A stretch of 64,000 bases of DNA, from assembly GCF_002968635.1 (NCBI RefSeq), contig NZ_PVBN01000012.1, forward strand, positions 124,001-188,000. Direction: 5' to 3'. The notes below the pieces were generated by a model, which was not told where the DNA came from, ran no database searches, and was given only the letters and a program-made list of their open reading frames with translations. Each line of letters opens with the position of its first letter. Position 1 is the first letter of the stretch. The stretch is from Neorhizobium alkalisoli (lineage in GTDB: Bacteria > Pseudomonadota > Alphaproteobacteria > Rhizobiales > Rhizobiaceae). The position numbers were made by a program, and so were the translations under genes. Below are positions 7,368-17,042 of the stretch, in pieces.

Positions 7368-8798
7368 TCAAGCGGCTTCAGCCAGCTTCTTGGCCTTTTC
7401 GATCGCTTCTTCGATCGAGCCGACCATGTAGAATGCAGCTTCCGGCAGGTGATCGTATTCGCCGTTGACCAGGCCCTTGAAGCCCTTGATCGTGTCTTCC
7501 AGCGCAACGAGCTTGCCCGGCGAACCGGTGAAGACTTCGGCGACGAAGAAGGGCTGCGACAGGAAGCGCTCGATCTTGCGGGCGCGGGCAACCGTCAGCT
7601 TGTCTTCTTCCGACAGTTCGTCCATGCCCAGGATGGCGATGATGTCCTGCAGCGACTTGTAGCGCTGCAGCGTCGTCTGTACCTTACGGGCGATTTCATA
7701 GTGCTCTTCGCCGACGACCAGCGGGTCGAGCATGCGCGAGGTGGAGTCGAGCGGGTCGACGGCCGGGTAGATGCCCTTTTCGGCGATCGAACGCGACAGA
7801 ACGGTCGTTGCGTCCAGGTGGGCGAACGAGGTTGCCGGTGCCGGGTCGGTCAAGTCGTCGGCCGGAACGTAGATGGCCTGAACCGAGGTGATCGAGCCCT
7901 TGGTCGTGGTGGTGATGCGCTCCTGCATCTGACCCATGTCGGTGGCGAGCGTCGGCTGATAGCCAACGGCCGACGGAATACGGCCGAGCAGAGCCGACAC
8001 TTCCGAGCCTGCCTGGGTGAAGCGGAATATGTTGTCGACGAAGAACAGAACGTCCTGGCCCTTGTCGCGGAAGTCTTCAGCGATCGTCAGACCGGTCAGA
8101 GCGACGCGAGCGCGGGCGCCCGGCGGTTCGTTCATCTGGCCGTAAACGAGCGCGGCCTTGGAGCCTTCGCCGCCGCCGTGCTTGTTGACGCCCGATTCGA
8201 TCATTTCGTGGTAAAGGTCGTTGCCTTCGCGGGTACGCTCACCGACGCCTGCGAACACGGAGTAGCCGCCGTGCGCCTTCGCGACGTTGTTGATGAGTTC
8301 CATGATGAGAACGGTCTTGCCGACGCCTGCACCGCCGAAGAGACCGATCTTGCCGCCCTTTGCGTAAGGCGCGAGAAGGTCGACGACCTTGATGCCGGTG
8401 ACCAGGATCTGGCCTTCGGTCGACTGCTCGACATAGGCCGGTGCTTCCTGGTGGATGGCGCGCTTGCCGGAGGTGGTGAGCGGACCGGCTTCGTCAACCG
8501 GCTCGCCGATGACGTTCATGATGCGGCCGAGCGTTTCCGGACCGACCGGAACGGTGATCGGAGCGCCGGTATCCGTGACCTGCTGACCACGAACCAGACC
8601 TTCGGTCGAGTCCATCGCGATCGTCCGGACGGCGCTTTCGCCGAGGTGCTGCGCGACTTCGAGAACGAGGCGGTTGCCGTTGTTGTCGGTTTCAAGCGCG
8701 TTCAGGATCGCCGGCAGTTCGCCGTCGAAAGCGACGTCAACGACAGCGCCGATAACCTGGGTCACCTTGCCGAGGGACGTGCCCGTTGCGGTAGCCAT
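7368..8798 (-). CDS. atpD: F1 ATP synthase beta subunit
   Basis: 476-aa catalytic subunit of F1. The P-loop GGAGVGKT is at 155-162, followed by the GERTREGNDLY catalytic-glutamate segment and the DELSEEDKLTV region (the DELSEED lever that contacts the gamma shaft). The start MATATGTSLGKV is preceded by GAAAGAGGG. atpG ends 23 bp upstream. Full length for the family, with no disrupted motif. Confidence 0.98.
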   Translation of the reverse strand: MATATGTSLGKVTQVIGAVVDVAFDGELPAILNALETDNNGNRLVLEVAQHLGESAVRTIAMDSTEGLVRGQQVTDTGAPITVPVGPETLGRIMNVIGEPVDEAGPLTTSGKRAIHQEAPAYVEQSTEGQILVTGIKVVDLLAPYAKGGKIGLFGGAGVGKTVLIMELINNVAKAHGGYSVFAGVGERTREGNDLYHEMIESGVNKHGGGEGSKAALVYGQMNEPPGARARVALTGLTIAEDFRDKGQDVLFFVDNIFRFTQAGSEVSALLGRIPSAVGYQPTLATDMGQMQERITTTTKGSITSVQAIYVPADDLTDPAPATSFAHLDATTVLSRSIAEKGIYPAVDPLDSTSRMLDPLVVGEEHYEIARKVQTTLQRYKSLQDIIAILGMDELSEEDKLTVARARKIERFLSQPFFVAEVFTGSPGKLVALEDTIKGFKGLVNGEYDHLPEAAFYMVGSIEEAIEKAKKLAEAA

Positions 8799-8821
8799 GA
8801 TTCTTACCCTCTTTCTTTACC

Positions 8822-9709
8822 TCAGAGCGCTTCCGCGCCCGAAATGATTTCGATGAGTTCCTTGGTGATCTGTGCCTGACGCTGACGGTTGTAGGAGAGC
8901 GTCAGCTTGTTGATCATGTCACCGGCATTGCGCGTGGCGTTGTCCATCGCGGACATCTGCGCGCCATAGAAGGAAGCGTTGTTTTCGAGCAGCGCCCGGA
9001 AGATCTGCACCGCGACGTTCCTTGGCAGCAAGTCTTCCAGAATTTCCTGTTCGCTCGGCTCGTATTCGTAGAGCGCCGACGACGCAGTCGTCGGCTCCGC
9101 GGACACGTCGCCCCCGAACTTTGCCGGAATGATCTGCTGCGCGGTCGCAACCTGCGAGATCACCGACTGGAAGCGCGCGAAGAACAGTGTCGCAACGTCG
9201 AATTCACCGGCGTTGAACAGCTCAAGAACCTTGTGCGCCACCTCGTCCGCCTGCACGAAACCAAGCTGCTTGACTTCGCGGAAGGTGACGTAGTGGACGA
9301 TGTTTTCCTTGAAACTGCGGCGCAGGACTTCGTTGCCCTTGCGGCCGACGGTCAGAATCTTGACCGTCTTGCCCTGGGCGAGAAGCTTTTGCGCGTGATC
9401 GCGGGCGAGACGGATGATCGAGGAGTTGAAGCCCCCCGCCAGACCGCGCTCGCCGGTCGCGACGATCAGGAGATGAACCTGATCCTTGCCCGTGCCCGAA
9501 AGCAGCAACGGCGCTTCGGCATTGCCGGCATTGGCAGCCGAAAGGCCGGCCAATACCTTGTTCATCCGCTCCGCGTAAGGACGGGCGGCCTCGGCCGCCT
9601 CCTGCGCACGGCGCAGCTTCGCCGCGGCGACCATCTTCATCGCCTTGGTGATCTTCTGCGTCGCCTTGACGGAGGCGATCCGGTTTTTCAGATCCTTAAG
9701 TGAAGGCAT
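8822..9709 (-). CDS. atpG: F1 ATP synthase gamma subunit
   Basis: 295-aa rotor shaft of F1-ATPase. It carries the conserved N-terminal helix MPSLKDLKNRIASVKATQKI and the C-terminal helix with NATRNAGDMI, the two coiled-coil strands that rotate inside the alpha3beta3 ring. The central GERGLAGGFN segment is also conserved. It lies between atpA and atpD in the usual order, with a 42-bp gap to atpA. Confidence 0.97.
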   Translation of the reverse strand: MPSLKDLKNRIASVKATQKITKAMKMVAAAKLRRAQEAAEAARPYAERMNKVLAGLSAANAGNAEAPLLLSGTGKDQVHLLIVATGERGLAGGFNSSIIRLARDHAQKLLAQGKTVKILTVGRKGNEVLRRSFKENIVHYVTFREVKQLGFVQADEVAHKVLELFNAGEFDVATLFFARFQSVISQVATAQQIIPAKFGGDVSAEPTTASSALYEYEPSEQEILEDLLPRNVAVQIFRALLENNASFYGAQMSAMDNATRNAGDMINKLTLSYNRQRQAQITKELIEIISGAEAL

Positions 9710-9751
9710 CCGTTATCGGTCCCCTGGGGGTTAGCTTGGCTTGATCCGCTC

Positions 9752-11281
9752 TCAGGCGAAAGACTTGGAGTAGCTGTCGAGAGCAGCCTTGAGCTTCGCG
9801 CGGGTGTCGTCCGAAAGCTGTTTCTCGGCACGGATCGTATCGAGGATCGCCTTGCCTTCGGAGCGCAGGTAGGACAACAGGCCCTGTTCGAACTTGCCGA
9901 CGTCGGCAACAGCGACCTTGTCGAGATAGCCGTTGACGCCTGCGAAGATCACCGCAACCTGTTCTTCCGTCTTCAGCGGCGAGAACTGCGGCTGCTTCAG
10001 GAGTTCGGTCAGGCGCGCACCACGGTTCAAGAGGCGCTGGGTCGATGCGTCGAGGTCGGAGCCGAACTGCGCGAACGCAGCCATTTCGCGATACTGAGCG
10101 AGTTCGCCCTTGATCGAGCCGGCAACCTGCTTCATCGCCTTCACCTGCGCGGCGGAGCCGACGCGGGAAACCGACAGACCGACGTTAACGGCCGGGCGGA
10201 TACCCTGGTAGAACAGGTCGGTTTCGAGGAAGATCTGGCCGTCGGTGATCGAGATCACGTTGGTCGGAATGAACGCCGAAACGTCGTTGCCCTGGGTTTC
10301 GATGACCGGCAAGGCGGTCAGCGAGCCGGCGCCGCGGTCGTCGTTGAGCTTTGCAGCGCGCTCCAGGAGACGGGAGTGCAGGTAGAAAACGTCGCCCGGA
10401 TAGGCTTCGCGGCCCGGCGGGCGGCGCAGCAGCAGCGACATCTGACGGTAGGCGACGGCCTGCTTGGAAAGGTCGTCGTAAGCGATCAGAGCGTGCTGGC
10501 CGTTGTCGCGGAAGAATTCGCCCATGGCGCAGCCGGCGAACGGTGCGAGATACTGCATCGGAGCCGGGTCGGAAGCAGTAGCGGCAACGATGATCGAGTA
10601 CTGCAGGGCGCCGCGCTCTTCGAGCACCTTGACGAACTGAGCGACGGTCGAACGCTTCTGGCCGATAGCGACGTAGACGCAGAACAGCTTTTCAGAGTCC
10701 GGGCCGCTGTCGTGAATGGCCTTCTGGTTCAGGATCGTATCGAGAATGATGGCGGTCTTGCCGGTCTGGCGGTCGCCGATGACGAGCTCGCGCTGGCCGC
10801 GGCCAACCGGGATGAGCGCGTCGATGGCCTTGAGGCCGGTCGACATCGGCTCATGAACCGACTTGCGCGGAATGATGCCGGGAGCCTTGACGTCGACGCG
10901 CGAACGGCGGGTCGCGTTGATCGGGCCCTTGCCGTCGATCGGGTTGCCGAGCGCGTCGACGACGCGGCCGAGCAGCTCCGGACCAACCGGAACGTCAACG
11001 ATGGCACCGGTCCGCTTGACGATGTCGCCTTCCTTGATCTCGCGGTCGGAACCGAAGATAACCACGCCGACATTGTCGGCTTCGAGGTTCAGCGCCATAC
11101 CACGGATGCCGCCCGGGAATTCGACCATTTCGCCAGCCTGGACATTGTCGAGGCCGTAGACGCGGGCAATGCCGTCGCCGACGGACAGAACCTGTCCAAC
11201 TTCGGAAACTTCAGCCTCCTGGCCGAAATTCTTGATCTGGTCTTTCAGAATTGCGGAAATTTCCGCGGCGCGGATATCCAT
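9752..11281 (-). CDS. atpA: F1 ATP synthase alpha subunit
   Basis: 509-aa non-catalytic nucleotide-binding subunit of F1. P-loop GDRQTGKT is at 169-176; the N-terminal MDIRAAEISAILKDQI helix that docks to delta is present. The start codon shares one base with the atpH stop (TGATG), so translation is coupled. Length and motifs are complete. Confidence 0.98.
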   Translation of the reverse strand: MDIRAAEISAILKDQIKNFGQEAEVSEVGQVLSVGDGIARVYGLDNVQAGEMVEFPGGIRGMALNLEADNVGVVIFGSDREIKEGDIVKRTGAIVDVPVGPELLGRVVDALGNPIDGKGPINATRRSRVDVKAPGIIPRKSVHEPMSTGLKAIDALIPVGRGQRELVIGDRQTGKTAIILDTILNQKAIHDSGPDSEKLFCVYVAIGQKRSTVAQFVKVLEERGALQYSIIVAATASDPAPMQYLAPFAGCAMGEFFRDNGQHALIAYDDLSKQAVAYRQMSLLLRRPPGREAYPGDVFYLHSRLLERAAKLNDDRGAGSLTALPVIETQGNDVSAFIPTNVISITDGQIFLETDLFYQGIRPAVNVGLSVSRVGSAAQVKAMKQVAGSIKGELAQYREMAAFAQFGSDLDASTQRLLNRGARLTELLKQPQFSPLKTEEQVAVIFAGVNGYLDKVAVADVGKFEQGLLSYLRSEGKAILDTIRAEKQLSDDTRAKLKAALDSYSKSFA

Positions 11282-11847
11282 CAGCCAACCTCTTTCAGTG
11301 CAAGCTTAAGGGTGGAAAGTTTGGTGCGAAGGGACGTGTCGATCTGACGCGAACCGACCTTGACGATAAGTCCGCCGAGGATCGACGGGTCGATCGTGAC
11401 GGCGATTGTGACGTCCTTGCCGGTGACGCCCTTCAGCGCCGACTTGAGTTCAGTTTCCTGCGCTGCGGAAAGCGCATGGGCCGAGGTGACCTCGGCAGTA
11501 ACCTCGCCGCGATGAGCGGCAGCGATCTCGCGGTAGGCCCGGACCATGCCAGGCAAGACGAAGAGGCGGCGATTGCCGGCAACGACCTTCAGGAAATTGC
11601 CAACGAGCCCGGTGATGCCCGCTCTGTCCGCAATGGCGGAGACGGCGCTGCGCTGCTCGTCGGCGGAAAAGACCGGGCTTGCGACCAGACGTCGCAGGTC
11701 TTCGCTCTCATCCAGCAACGCCTGAAAACGATCAAGATCGGCACCGACCTTGTCGACCGAACCGGACTCGAGAGCCAGTTCGAAAAGCGAGGAAGCGTAA
11801 CGCTCCGCTACACCGGAAATAAGCTGGGACGTGTCAGCCACGGGCAC
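11281..11847 (-). CDS. atpH: F1 ATP synthase delta subunit
   Basis: 188-aa peripheral-stalk subunit that links F1 to the Fo b subunits. Typical N-terminal signature VAERYASSLFELALE and C-terminal GGLIVKVGSRQIDTSLRTKL. First gene of the F1 operon; the Fo genes are not in the window, as is usual in rhizobia, where F1 and Fo genes are in separate clusters. The upstream 261 bp must carry the operon promoter, but I could not assign -35/-10 boxes with confidence. Confidence 0.96.
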   Translation of the reverse strand: MPVADTSQLISGVAERYASSLFELALESGSVDKVGADLDRFQALLDESEDLRRLVASPVFSADEQRSAVSAIADRAGITGLVGNFLKVVAGNRRLFVLPGMVRAYREIAAAHRGEVTAEVTSAHALSAAQETELKSALKGVTGKDVTIAVTIDPSILGGLIVKVGSRQIDTSLRTKLSTLKLALKEVG

Positions 11848-12012
11848 AGTTTCCCTGTATTGCCATCCAAGCGCCAGACCCTGTGGGAGAGGTGCAGCAA
11901 GACCTTGAAATCGTTTGATTATTTCTCAGAACCTGCAGAGCTGGCGCTCTACCCTTTCCGACTTTCGCGGTCCGTCTAGCATAGGATGTAGGGACTCGCA
12001 ACACGCCTGATA

Positions 12013-12040
12013 GAGGAAAAAGCCCACGACGCAAGGGCTT
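12013..12040 (-). terminator. rho-independent terminator after the small membrane-protein gene
   Basis: 6-bp stem AAGCCC (12020-12025) / GGGCTT (12035-12040) with a 9-nt loop. Reading the minus strand, the hairpin runs into TTTTTCC. It lies about 70 bp past the stop at 12109 and separates that gene from the atp operon. Confidence 0.6.
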
Positions 12041-12108
12041 GGCCTGTAATTTGTACGAGAAGAGGAAGGATTTTCAGAGCTTTTCTTTTGAAGTCCTGGT
12101 TTCGAGCG

Positions 12109-12492
12109 TCAAATATAGCCGAAGACATAGGCGAGCGGCCCTGTCGAAAGCACAACCTGAAGTAGGGAAATTGCTATGTTTCTGGGGGTGAAGGCCCGGT
12201 CGAAAACACCTGAAACGACACGTCCGGCAGCGGCGAATGCCAGTGCTATGCCCAGCGTCATGTAGATCCAGTCCTGGGCGAGCATGATGGCCGTAAGACC
12301 GAGGCCGAGATGATGGGCGCCAGACGCCCGTACGGCTGCATAACCTTCCGGCCGCACCTCACCGATCTGAAAGGCGTTGAGCCGCAAAACCGGACCGGGA
12401 AAAAGCAAGAGAAGAAGACCAAGAACCGCTGTGGCTGCGGCGCCGGCAAAAGCCAGCTGCTCGCCGAACTCGGCTGGGAAATAAAGTTCCAT
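12109..12492 (-). CDS. small four-helix membrane protein of unknown function
   Basis: A 127-aa hydrophobic protein with about four membrane segments (near residues 12-32, 52-72, 75-95 and 105-125). I do not recognise a characterised family, although a DUF4345-like integral membrane protein is possible. CGAGGATTG lies just upstream of the ATG. It sits between the atp operon and priA on the same strand, with its own terminator and a 67-bp gap to priA. Two GATTC (GANTC) methylation sites lie 20-30 bp upstream of its start. Confidence 0.75.
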   Translation of the reverse strand: MELYFPAEFGEQLAFAGAAATAVLGLLLLLFPGPVLRLNAFQIGEVRPEGYAAVRASGAHHLGLGLTAIMLAQDWIYMTLGIALAFAAAGRVVSGVFDRAFTPRNIAISLLQVVLSTGPLAYVFGYI

Positions 12493-12559
12493 TCAATCCT
12501 CGCTATGTTCGATTCGGTCGATTCTAGCGCAAGCGGTAAACAAGTCACAAAAAGGGCGA

Positions 12560-14782
12560 CTAAAGAAAACTTTGCGGATCGATATCGAGCTGGATCTGCA
12601 CCGAGCCTCGTTGCTTCGGGCCATTCGTCAGCATTGCCTTGAGAAACGCCTGCATGTCGGAGTTGCGCCGGCCGTGAACGAGCAGGCGGAACCGATGCCG
12701 GCCCCGCACCAGCGCAAGCGGCGCTTCCGCAGGCCCGAGCACGGATATCCCCGTTACCTTCGGTGCAGCCGCCCGCAAGCCGCGGGCATGGGTTTCGGCG
12801 TCCGCCCGGTTGTCGGCGGAAACGATGAGGGAAGCGAGCCGGCCGAACGGCGGCAAGATCGCCTTTTCCCGTTCGGCGATCTCGCGTTCGTAAAAGGCCC
12901 CGGCATCGCCGGAAACGATCGCCTGCATCACCGGATGCTGCGGCTGGAACGTCTGCAGGAGGCCATGGCTCTTCCGACCCGTTCGCCCGGCGCGGCCGGT
13001 TACCTGGGAGAGGAGTTGGAAGGTGCGTTCCGCGGCGCGCGGATCACCGTTGGACAGGCCGAGATCCGAATCGACGATCCCCACCAGCGTCATCAACGGG
13101 AAATTATGCCCCTTGGCGACGAGCTGCGTGCCGATGACGATGTCAGCCTCGCCCTTGGCGATCGCTTCGAGCTCCAGCCGCATGCGTTTGACGCCGCCGA
13201 GCAGGTCCGACGACATCACAATCGTACGCGCATCCGGAAAATGCTTTTCGACCTCCTCGGCGATGCGCTCGACACCCGGACCGCAGGCGACGAGATGGTC
13301 GAGCGTGCCGCATTCGGGGCAGGCTTCGGGGGTCGGCTCGGAATACCCACACTGATGGCACTGAATCTGGCTCTTGAAGCGGTGTTCCACCAGCCAGCTC
13401 GAACATTGCGGGCACTGGAACCGATGGCCGCAGACGCGGCAGAGCGTCAGCGGAGCATAACCGCGGCGATTGAGAAAGAGCAGCGACTGCTCGCCCTTCT
13501 CGATCGTCTTGGCGATTGCCCGGATCAGCACCGGCGAAAGAAAGCCGCCGCGCTCCGGAGGATGGCGCCGCATGTCGACGAGATGTAGGTCCGGCATCGC
13601 CGCATCGCCGAACCGGGTGGGAAGATGCACGGTCGTGTACCGACCGGAGAGGCCATTTACCTGGCTTTCCACCGAAGGCGTCGCCGACACCAACACGATC
13701 GGGAAATCACCGATCCGCGCACGAACCACCGCCATGTCTCGGGCATTGTAGAAGACCCGATCTTCCTGCTTGTAGGCAGGGTCGTGCTCTTCGTCGACGA
13801 TGATGAGGCCAAGCTCCTCGAAAGGCAGGAAGAGCGCCGAACGCGCACCTGCCACCACCCGCACCTCGCCGGTCACCACGCCACGCCAGACCTTTTCGCG
13901 CATACGTGGCGCAAGATCGGAGTGCCATTCGCCGGGCTTGGCACCGAACCGATCTTCGAAACGCTCTAGGAAGCTTGAGGTCAGCGCGATTTCCGGCAGC
14001 AGGATCAGCACCTGCTTGCCGCGCCTCAAGGTTTCGGCAATCGCCTCGAAATAAACCTCCGTCTTGCCCGAACCCGTTACGCCGTCGATGAGGGAAGTGG
14101 AAAAGCCGCCCGAACGAATGGAGCTGACGATCTCCTCCGCCGCTTCTTTCTGCGGCCCTTCGATGCGCGGTGCCACATAGTCCGGGTCGGGTGTGGCGAC
14201 GACTGGCGGCGGCGGCAGGAAGATCGTCTCGAATATGCCCTGCCCGGTCAGTCCGTCGACGACGCTCAGCGAGACGCCCGCCGCATGCGCAAGGCCGCTG
14301 CGAGTCCACGGAACGCTTTCTTCGTGGAACAGTTCGAGCACGCGGGCCCGCGCCGGAGTGATCCGTTCGGGCTGGCCGCCGAGGTAGCGCAGCCCCTCCA
14401 CCATCGGCTCGGGGTCGAGCGCCGCCGGCGCCCGGATCGCCATCCGCGCCACGAGGCCGGGCGGAGAGAGCGTATAGCTTGCAACCCAATCGACGAAATC
14501 ACGCATTTCCTTGGAAAGCGGCGGACAATCGAAGACGAGAGTGATCGGCCTTAGCTTCTTGGGGTCGAGCTTGTCGTCGTTCTCACCGTCCCAGACCACG
14601 CCGATCAGCTGCCGCGGCCCGACCGGCACCTGCACGACCGAACCCGGCTCCACATGCATGCCGTCCGGCACGGCATAGCTGTAGGCGCCCGGCACCGGCA
14701 GCGGCACCAGGACCGGCACCACGCTTGTGACCGCGGGCGCTTCAAACAGCGAACCGAAGAGATCGGACGAATCTATGCCCAT
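12560..14782 (-). CDS. priA: primosomal protein N' (replication restart helicase)
   Basis: 740-aa PriA, the 3'-5' DNA helicase that recognises stalled forks and reloads the replisome. N-terminal DNA-binding domain (1-105), Walker A GVTGSGKT (234-241), Walker B DEEHD (330-334), and eight zinc-ligand cysteines between 448 and 491 (CRVCGHRFQCPQC, CHQCG, CPEC), followed by the second helicase lobe (VTGRAGR). The start MGIDSSDLFG gives normal length for alphaproteobacteria. Its position next to atpHAGDC is familiar from rhizobial chromosomes. Confidence 0.97.
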   Translation of the reverse strand: MGIDSSDLFGSLFEAPAVTSVVPVLVPLPVPGAYSYAVPDGMHVEPGSVVQVPVGPRQLIGVVWDGENDDKLDPKKLRPITLVFDCPPLSKEMRDFVDWVASYTLSPPGLVARMAIRAPAALDPEPMVEGLRYLGGQPERITPARARVLELFHEESVPWTRSGLAHAAGVSLSVVDGLTGQGIFETIFLPPPPVVATPDPDYVAPRIEGPQKEAAEEIVSSIRSGGFSTSLIDGVTGSGKTEVYFEAIAETLRRGKQVLILLPEIALTSSFLERFEDRFGAKPGEWHSDLAPRMREKVWRGVVTGEVRVVAGARSALFLPFEELGLIIVDEEHDPAYKQEDRVFYNARDMAVVRARIGDFPIVLVSATPSVESQVNGLSGRYTTVHLPTRFGDAAMPDLHLVDMRRHPPERGGFLSPVLIRAIAKTIEKGEQSLLFLNRRGYAPLTLCRVCGHRFQCPQCSSWLVEHRFKSQIQCHQCGYSEPTPEACPECGTLDHLVACGPGVERIAEEVEKHFPDARTIVMSSDLLGGVKRMRLELEAIAKGEADIVIGTQLVAKGHNFPLMTLVGIVDSDLGLSNGDPRAAERTFQLLSQVTGRAGRTGRKSHGLLQTFQPQHPVMQAIVSGDAGAFYEREIAEREKAILPPFGRLASLIVSADNRADAETHARGLRAAAPKVTGISVLGPAEAPLALVRGRHRFRLLVHGRRNSDMQAFLKAMLTNGPKQRGSVQIQLDIDPQSFL

Positions 14783-14831
14783 GGGCGGCGACCATGCCCA
14801 AACACGGATCGAAAGTGAACCCTAAACAGGA

Positions 14832-15968
14832 TTAGTTCTCGTCGTCCTCCATGAAGCCGGTCAGCCGCATGCCCTCGATCCAGGTTGCGCCGTCTTTGCG
14901 GATGACGCGCTTTGGACGCACGCCGGAGCGCTCCTCCACCGCCGAAGCGAGCTGTTCGGAATGGGTGACGATCCAGATCTGGCTTGAGCGTGCGGCTTCC
15001 GCAATCATGTCGGCGAGCGGGGGCAGCATGTCGGGATGCAGGCTTGCTTCCGGCTCGTTGAGTGCGATCAGTGGCGGCTGTCGATAGGACATCAGTGCCG
15101 CGGCAAGTCCGAGGAAACGGATCTGCCCGTCGGAAAGCTCGCGCGGGTGAAACACGCGGCTGGGAAAATCGGGAAATACGAGTCCGAATTCCGCATATTC
15201 GCCGGGATCAGGAACCTGGAGCCTTGCCCCGCCGAAGGCATCGGCAACCGCCCGGTCGAGTTCCACCGTATCCGCGCGGGTATGCACCAGCGTCGCGAAG
15301 ACGGCCGCCAGATTGCCTCCGTCCTGGTCAAGCAGCGGTGAGGTCACCGCAAGGCACGGCTGCCGCAGCGGCGAATCGCGATCGGTGCGAAAACCGTGGA
15401 AGAACCGCCAGCCATCCACCATCCGCCGGAAAGCGCCGACTTCCGGATAGTGCCCGGCATCGCCGAGAAGTGCGACCGCCGTTTCGGAGGTCATCGCCGG
15501 TTCCGGATAGTCTTCCATCCGGCCGCTCGCCCCCCGCACCAAGATCCCGGGTCCCGCACGCTTCATCATGGTCACCGGCCGAGAACCGGTCTCGACTGAC
15601 AACTCCTCCGCCTTGACCTGCGGCTCGAAGGCAAATCCGGCTGCGGCCTTCGGAGGACGCAATCCCGCCTCGACACGATAGCGAAACGTGACCGCGCGCG
15701 CCTCGTCCATCATCTCGACTTCGAGCTTGATACGAAAATTCTTCTCATCCCGGCGCCGGCCGGACCAGAGCGCCGAGGCCATCCCGCCTTCGGCCGCGAT
15801 CTCATAGGCAAGATTTCCGCGGACCGCCGCCTGCACCAGTTGCAGGGCGCGGTAGAGATTGGATTTGCCGACGCCGTTTTCGCCGATGAATACGTTGACG
15901 CCCGCAAGATCCATGCGGATCGAACGGAGCGATCGGTAATTGGCGGCGAACATCGAGCGGAGCAGCAT
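14832..15968 (-). CDS. RecF/SMC-like AAA ATPase of unknown role
   Basis: 378-aa ATPase with an ABC/SMC-type head. Walker A GENGVGKSN is at 29-37. A C-terminal signature region (ELSDGQIRFLGLAAAL), a Walker B/D-loop (LIALNEPEASLHP) and an H-loop (IWIVTHSEQLA) follow. No coiled-coil arms and no TOPRIM nuclease domain are seen, so it is not RecF, RecN or an OLD nuclease. These 'predicted ATPase' (AAA_21-type) proteins are widespread and poorly characterised. There is no obvious partner toxin or nuclease next to it. It lies 49 bp upstream of priA. Confidence 0.8.
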   Translation of the reverse strand: MLLRSMFAANYRSLRSIRMDLAGVNVFIGENGVGKSNLYRALQLVQAAVRGNLAYEIAAEGGMASALWSGRRRDEKNFRIKLEVEMMDEARAVTFRYRVEAGLRPPKAAAGFAFEPQVKAEELSVETGSRPVTMMKRAGPGILVRGASGRMEDYPEPAMTSETAVALLGDAGHYPEVGAFRRMVDGWRFFHGFRTDRDSPLRQPCLAVTSPLLDQDGGNLAAVFATLVHTRADTVELDRAVADAFGGARLQVPDPGEYAEFGLVFPDFPSRVFHPRELSDGQIRFLGLAAALMSYRQPPLIALNEPEASLHPDMLPPLADMIAEAARSSQIWIVTHSEQLASAVEERSGVRPKRVIRKDGATWIEGMRLTGFMEDDEN

Positions 15969-15995
15969 GACCGACTTCCAACCGGGTGCGTCGGG

Positions 15996-16901
15996 TTAAA
16001 AGCGCTGAAGGAACTTTGCGTCGTGATCCAAGGCCAGATCGACGACGGTATGATGCTCGAGCGCCTTGGTCACATCGATGACATCACCCTCCAGCTCCTC
16101 GGGCTGGATCATCTGGCCGACCGCGAAATCGAACCGGTTGCCCTTCTTGTTCAGGAGCTCGTAGAACACCGTCATGTCGCGCAATTCGGTCGACCATTTG
16201 GCAAACCAGTAGAACAGACCGGAATTGCGCGCCCGCATATGGACCGGCAGAATTGGCAGATTGTATTTGCGCGCCAATCCGACAGCGGACGTCTTCCACG
16301 GCCGCTCGTTCAGCTTGCCGTCCGCCCAATAGGCGATGCGGCCCGATGGGAAGAGCACCATGACCTTGCCGTCTTCCACCGTCTTGTTGGTCAGCACCAG
16401 GGTCTCGCGGGTCTTCGGCTTGCTCTTGTATTCTTCCCGCCACTCCACCGGAATGATCATTTCAGCAAAGCGGGGATTGACCCGCACCGCATCACGATTG
16501 GCGAATACCATCATGTCCGGCCGGCGCGACTTCAGGAGATCGAAGACGGCGACACCATCGGCAATACCGGTCGGATGATTGCTGACGAGGATGAAGCCGC
16601 CTTTTTCGGGGATCCGTTCGGAATTTTGAACCCGGACATCGAGCTTCAGGAGATTGCTCATGTACTCGAAGCACTGGAAGCCGTTGAGGCTCGAGATGTC
16701 GTTGGCAAATTCGATTGCCCGGCCGTAACGCAGAAGCGTGTAGAGAAAGGGCCGCATGACCGGCCAGAGCGGATTGTGAACGATGCGCTGGCCTCGCTCG
16801 GAAATCAGCGTGTCGACGATATGGCCGGGTCTGCCTTGAGAAACGAGAGCGAGTGTTTCCGCGAATTGTCCAAAAGTCGTCATGGAATCACGGCGCGCCA
16901 T
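15996..16901 (-). CDS. PlsC-like glycerophospholipid acyltransferase family protein
   Basis: 301-aa membrane-associated acyltransferase that probably transfers an acyl chain to a lysophospholipid or an unusual lipid acceptor. The catalytic box is NHPTGIAD, with H109 and D115 separated by five residues (HX5D) instead of the HX4D of classical PlsC; variants of this kind (NHPxGxxDG) are known in lipid acyltransferase subfamilies. A downstream block FPSGRIAY is consistent with the FPEG-type motif. The ATG at 16901 has GGGAG 5 nt upstream. The acceptor cannot be predicted. Confidence 0.82.
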   Translation of the reverse strand: MARRDSMTTFGQFAETLALVSQGRPGHIVDTLISERGQRIVHNPLWPVMRPFLYTLLRYGRAIEFANDISSLNGFQCFEYMSNLLKLDVRVQNSERIPEKGGFILVSNHPTGIADGVAVFDLLKSRRPDMMVFANRDAVRVNPRFAEMIIPVEWREEYKSKPKTRETLVLTNKTVEDGKVMVLFPSGRIAYWADGKLNERPWKTSAVGLARKYNLPILPVHMRARNSGLFYWFAKWSTELRDMTVFYELLNKKGNRFDFAVGQMIQPEELEGDVIDVTKALEHHTVVDLALDHDAKFLQRF

Positions 16902-17042
16902 AGAAACTCCCGCATACAGGACCTGCGGTATATCGCAGCCCCGTGTGATCGAACGATGACATAGTTACCAATGATTAGGAATTCCGTAACGCCGTCGGTA
17001 GCAATCTGGGGCGTCCTTTCCCGGAATTCAACGGGTCGTAGA

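Noticed and set aside
14832..15968. RecF-like ATPase as part of a phage-defence module
   Set aside because: No nuclease, TOPRIM, toxin or reverse transcriptase gene is adjacent; it is flanked by priA and an acyltransferase gene in a core region.
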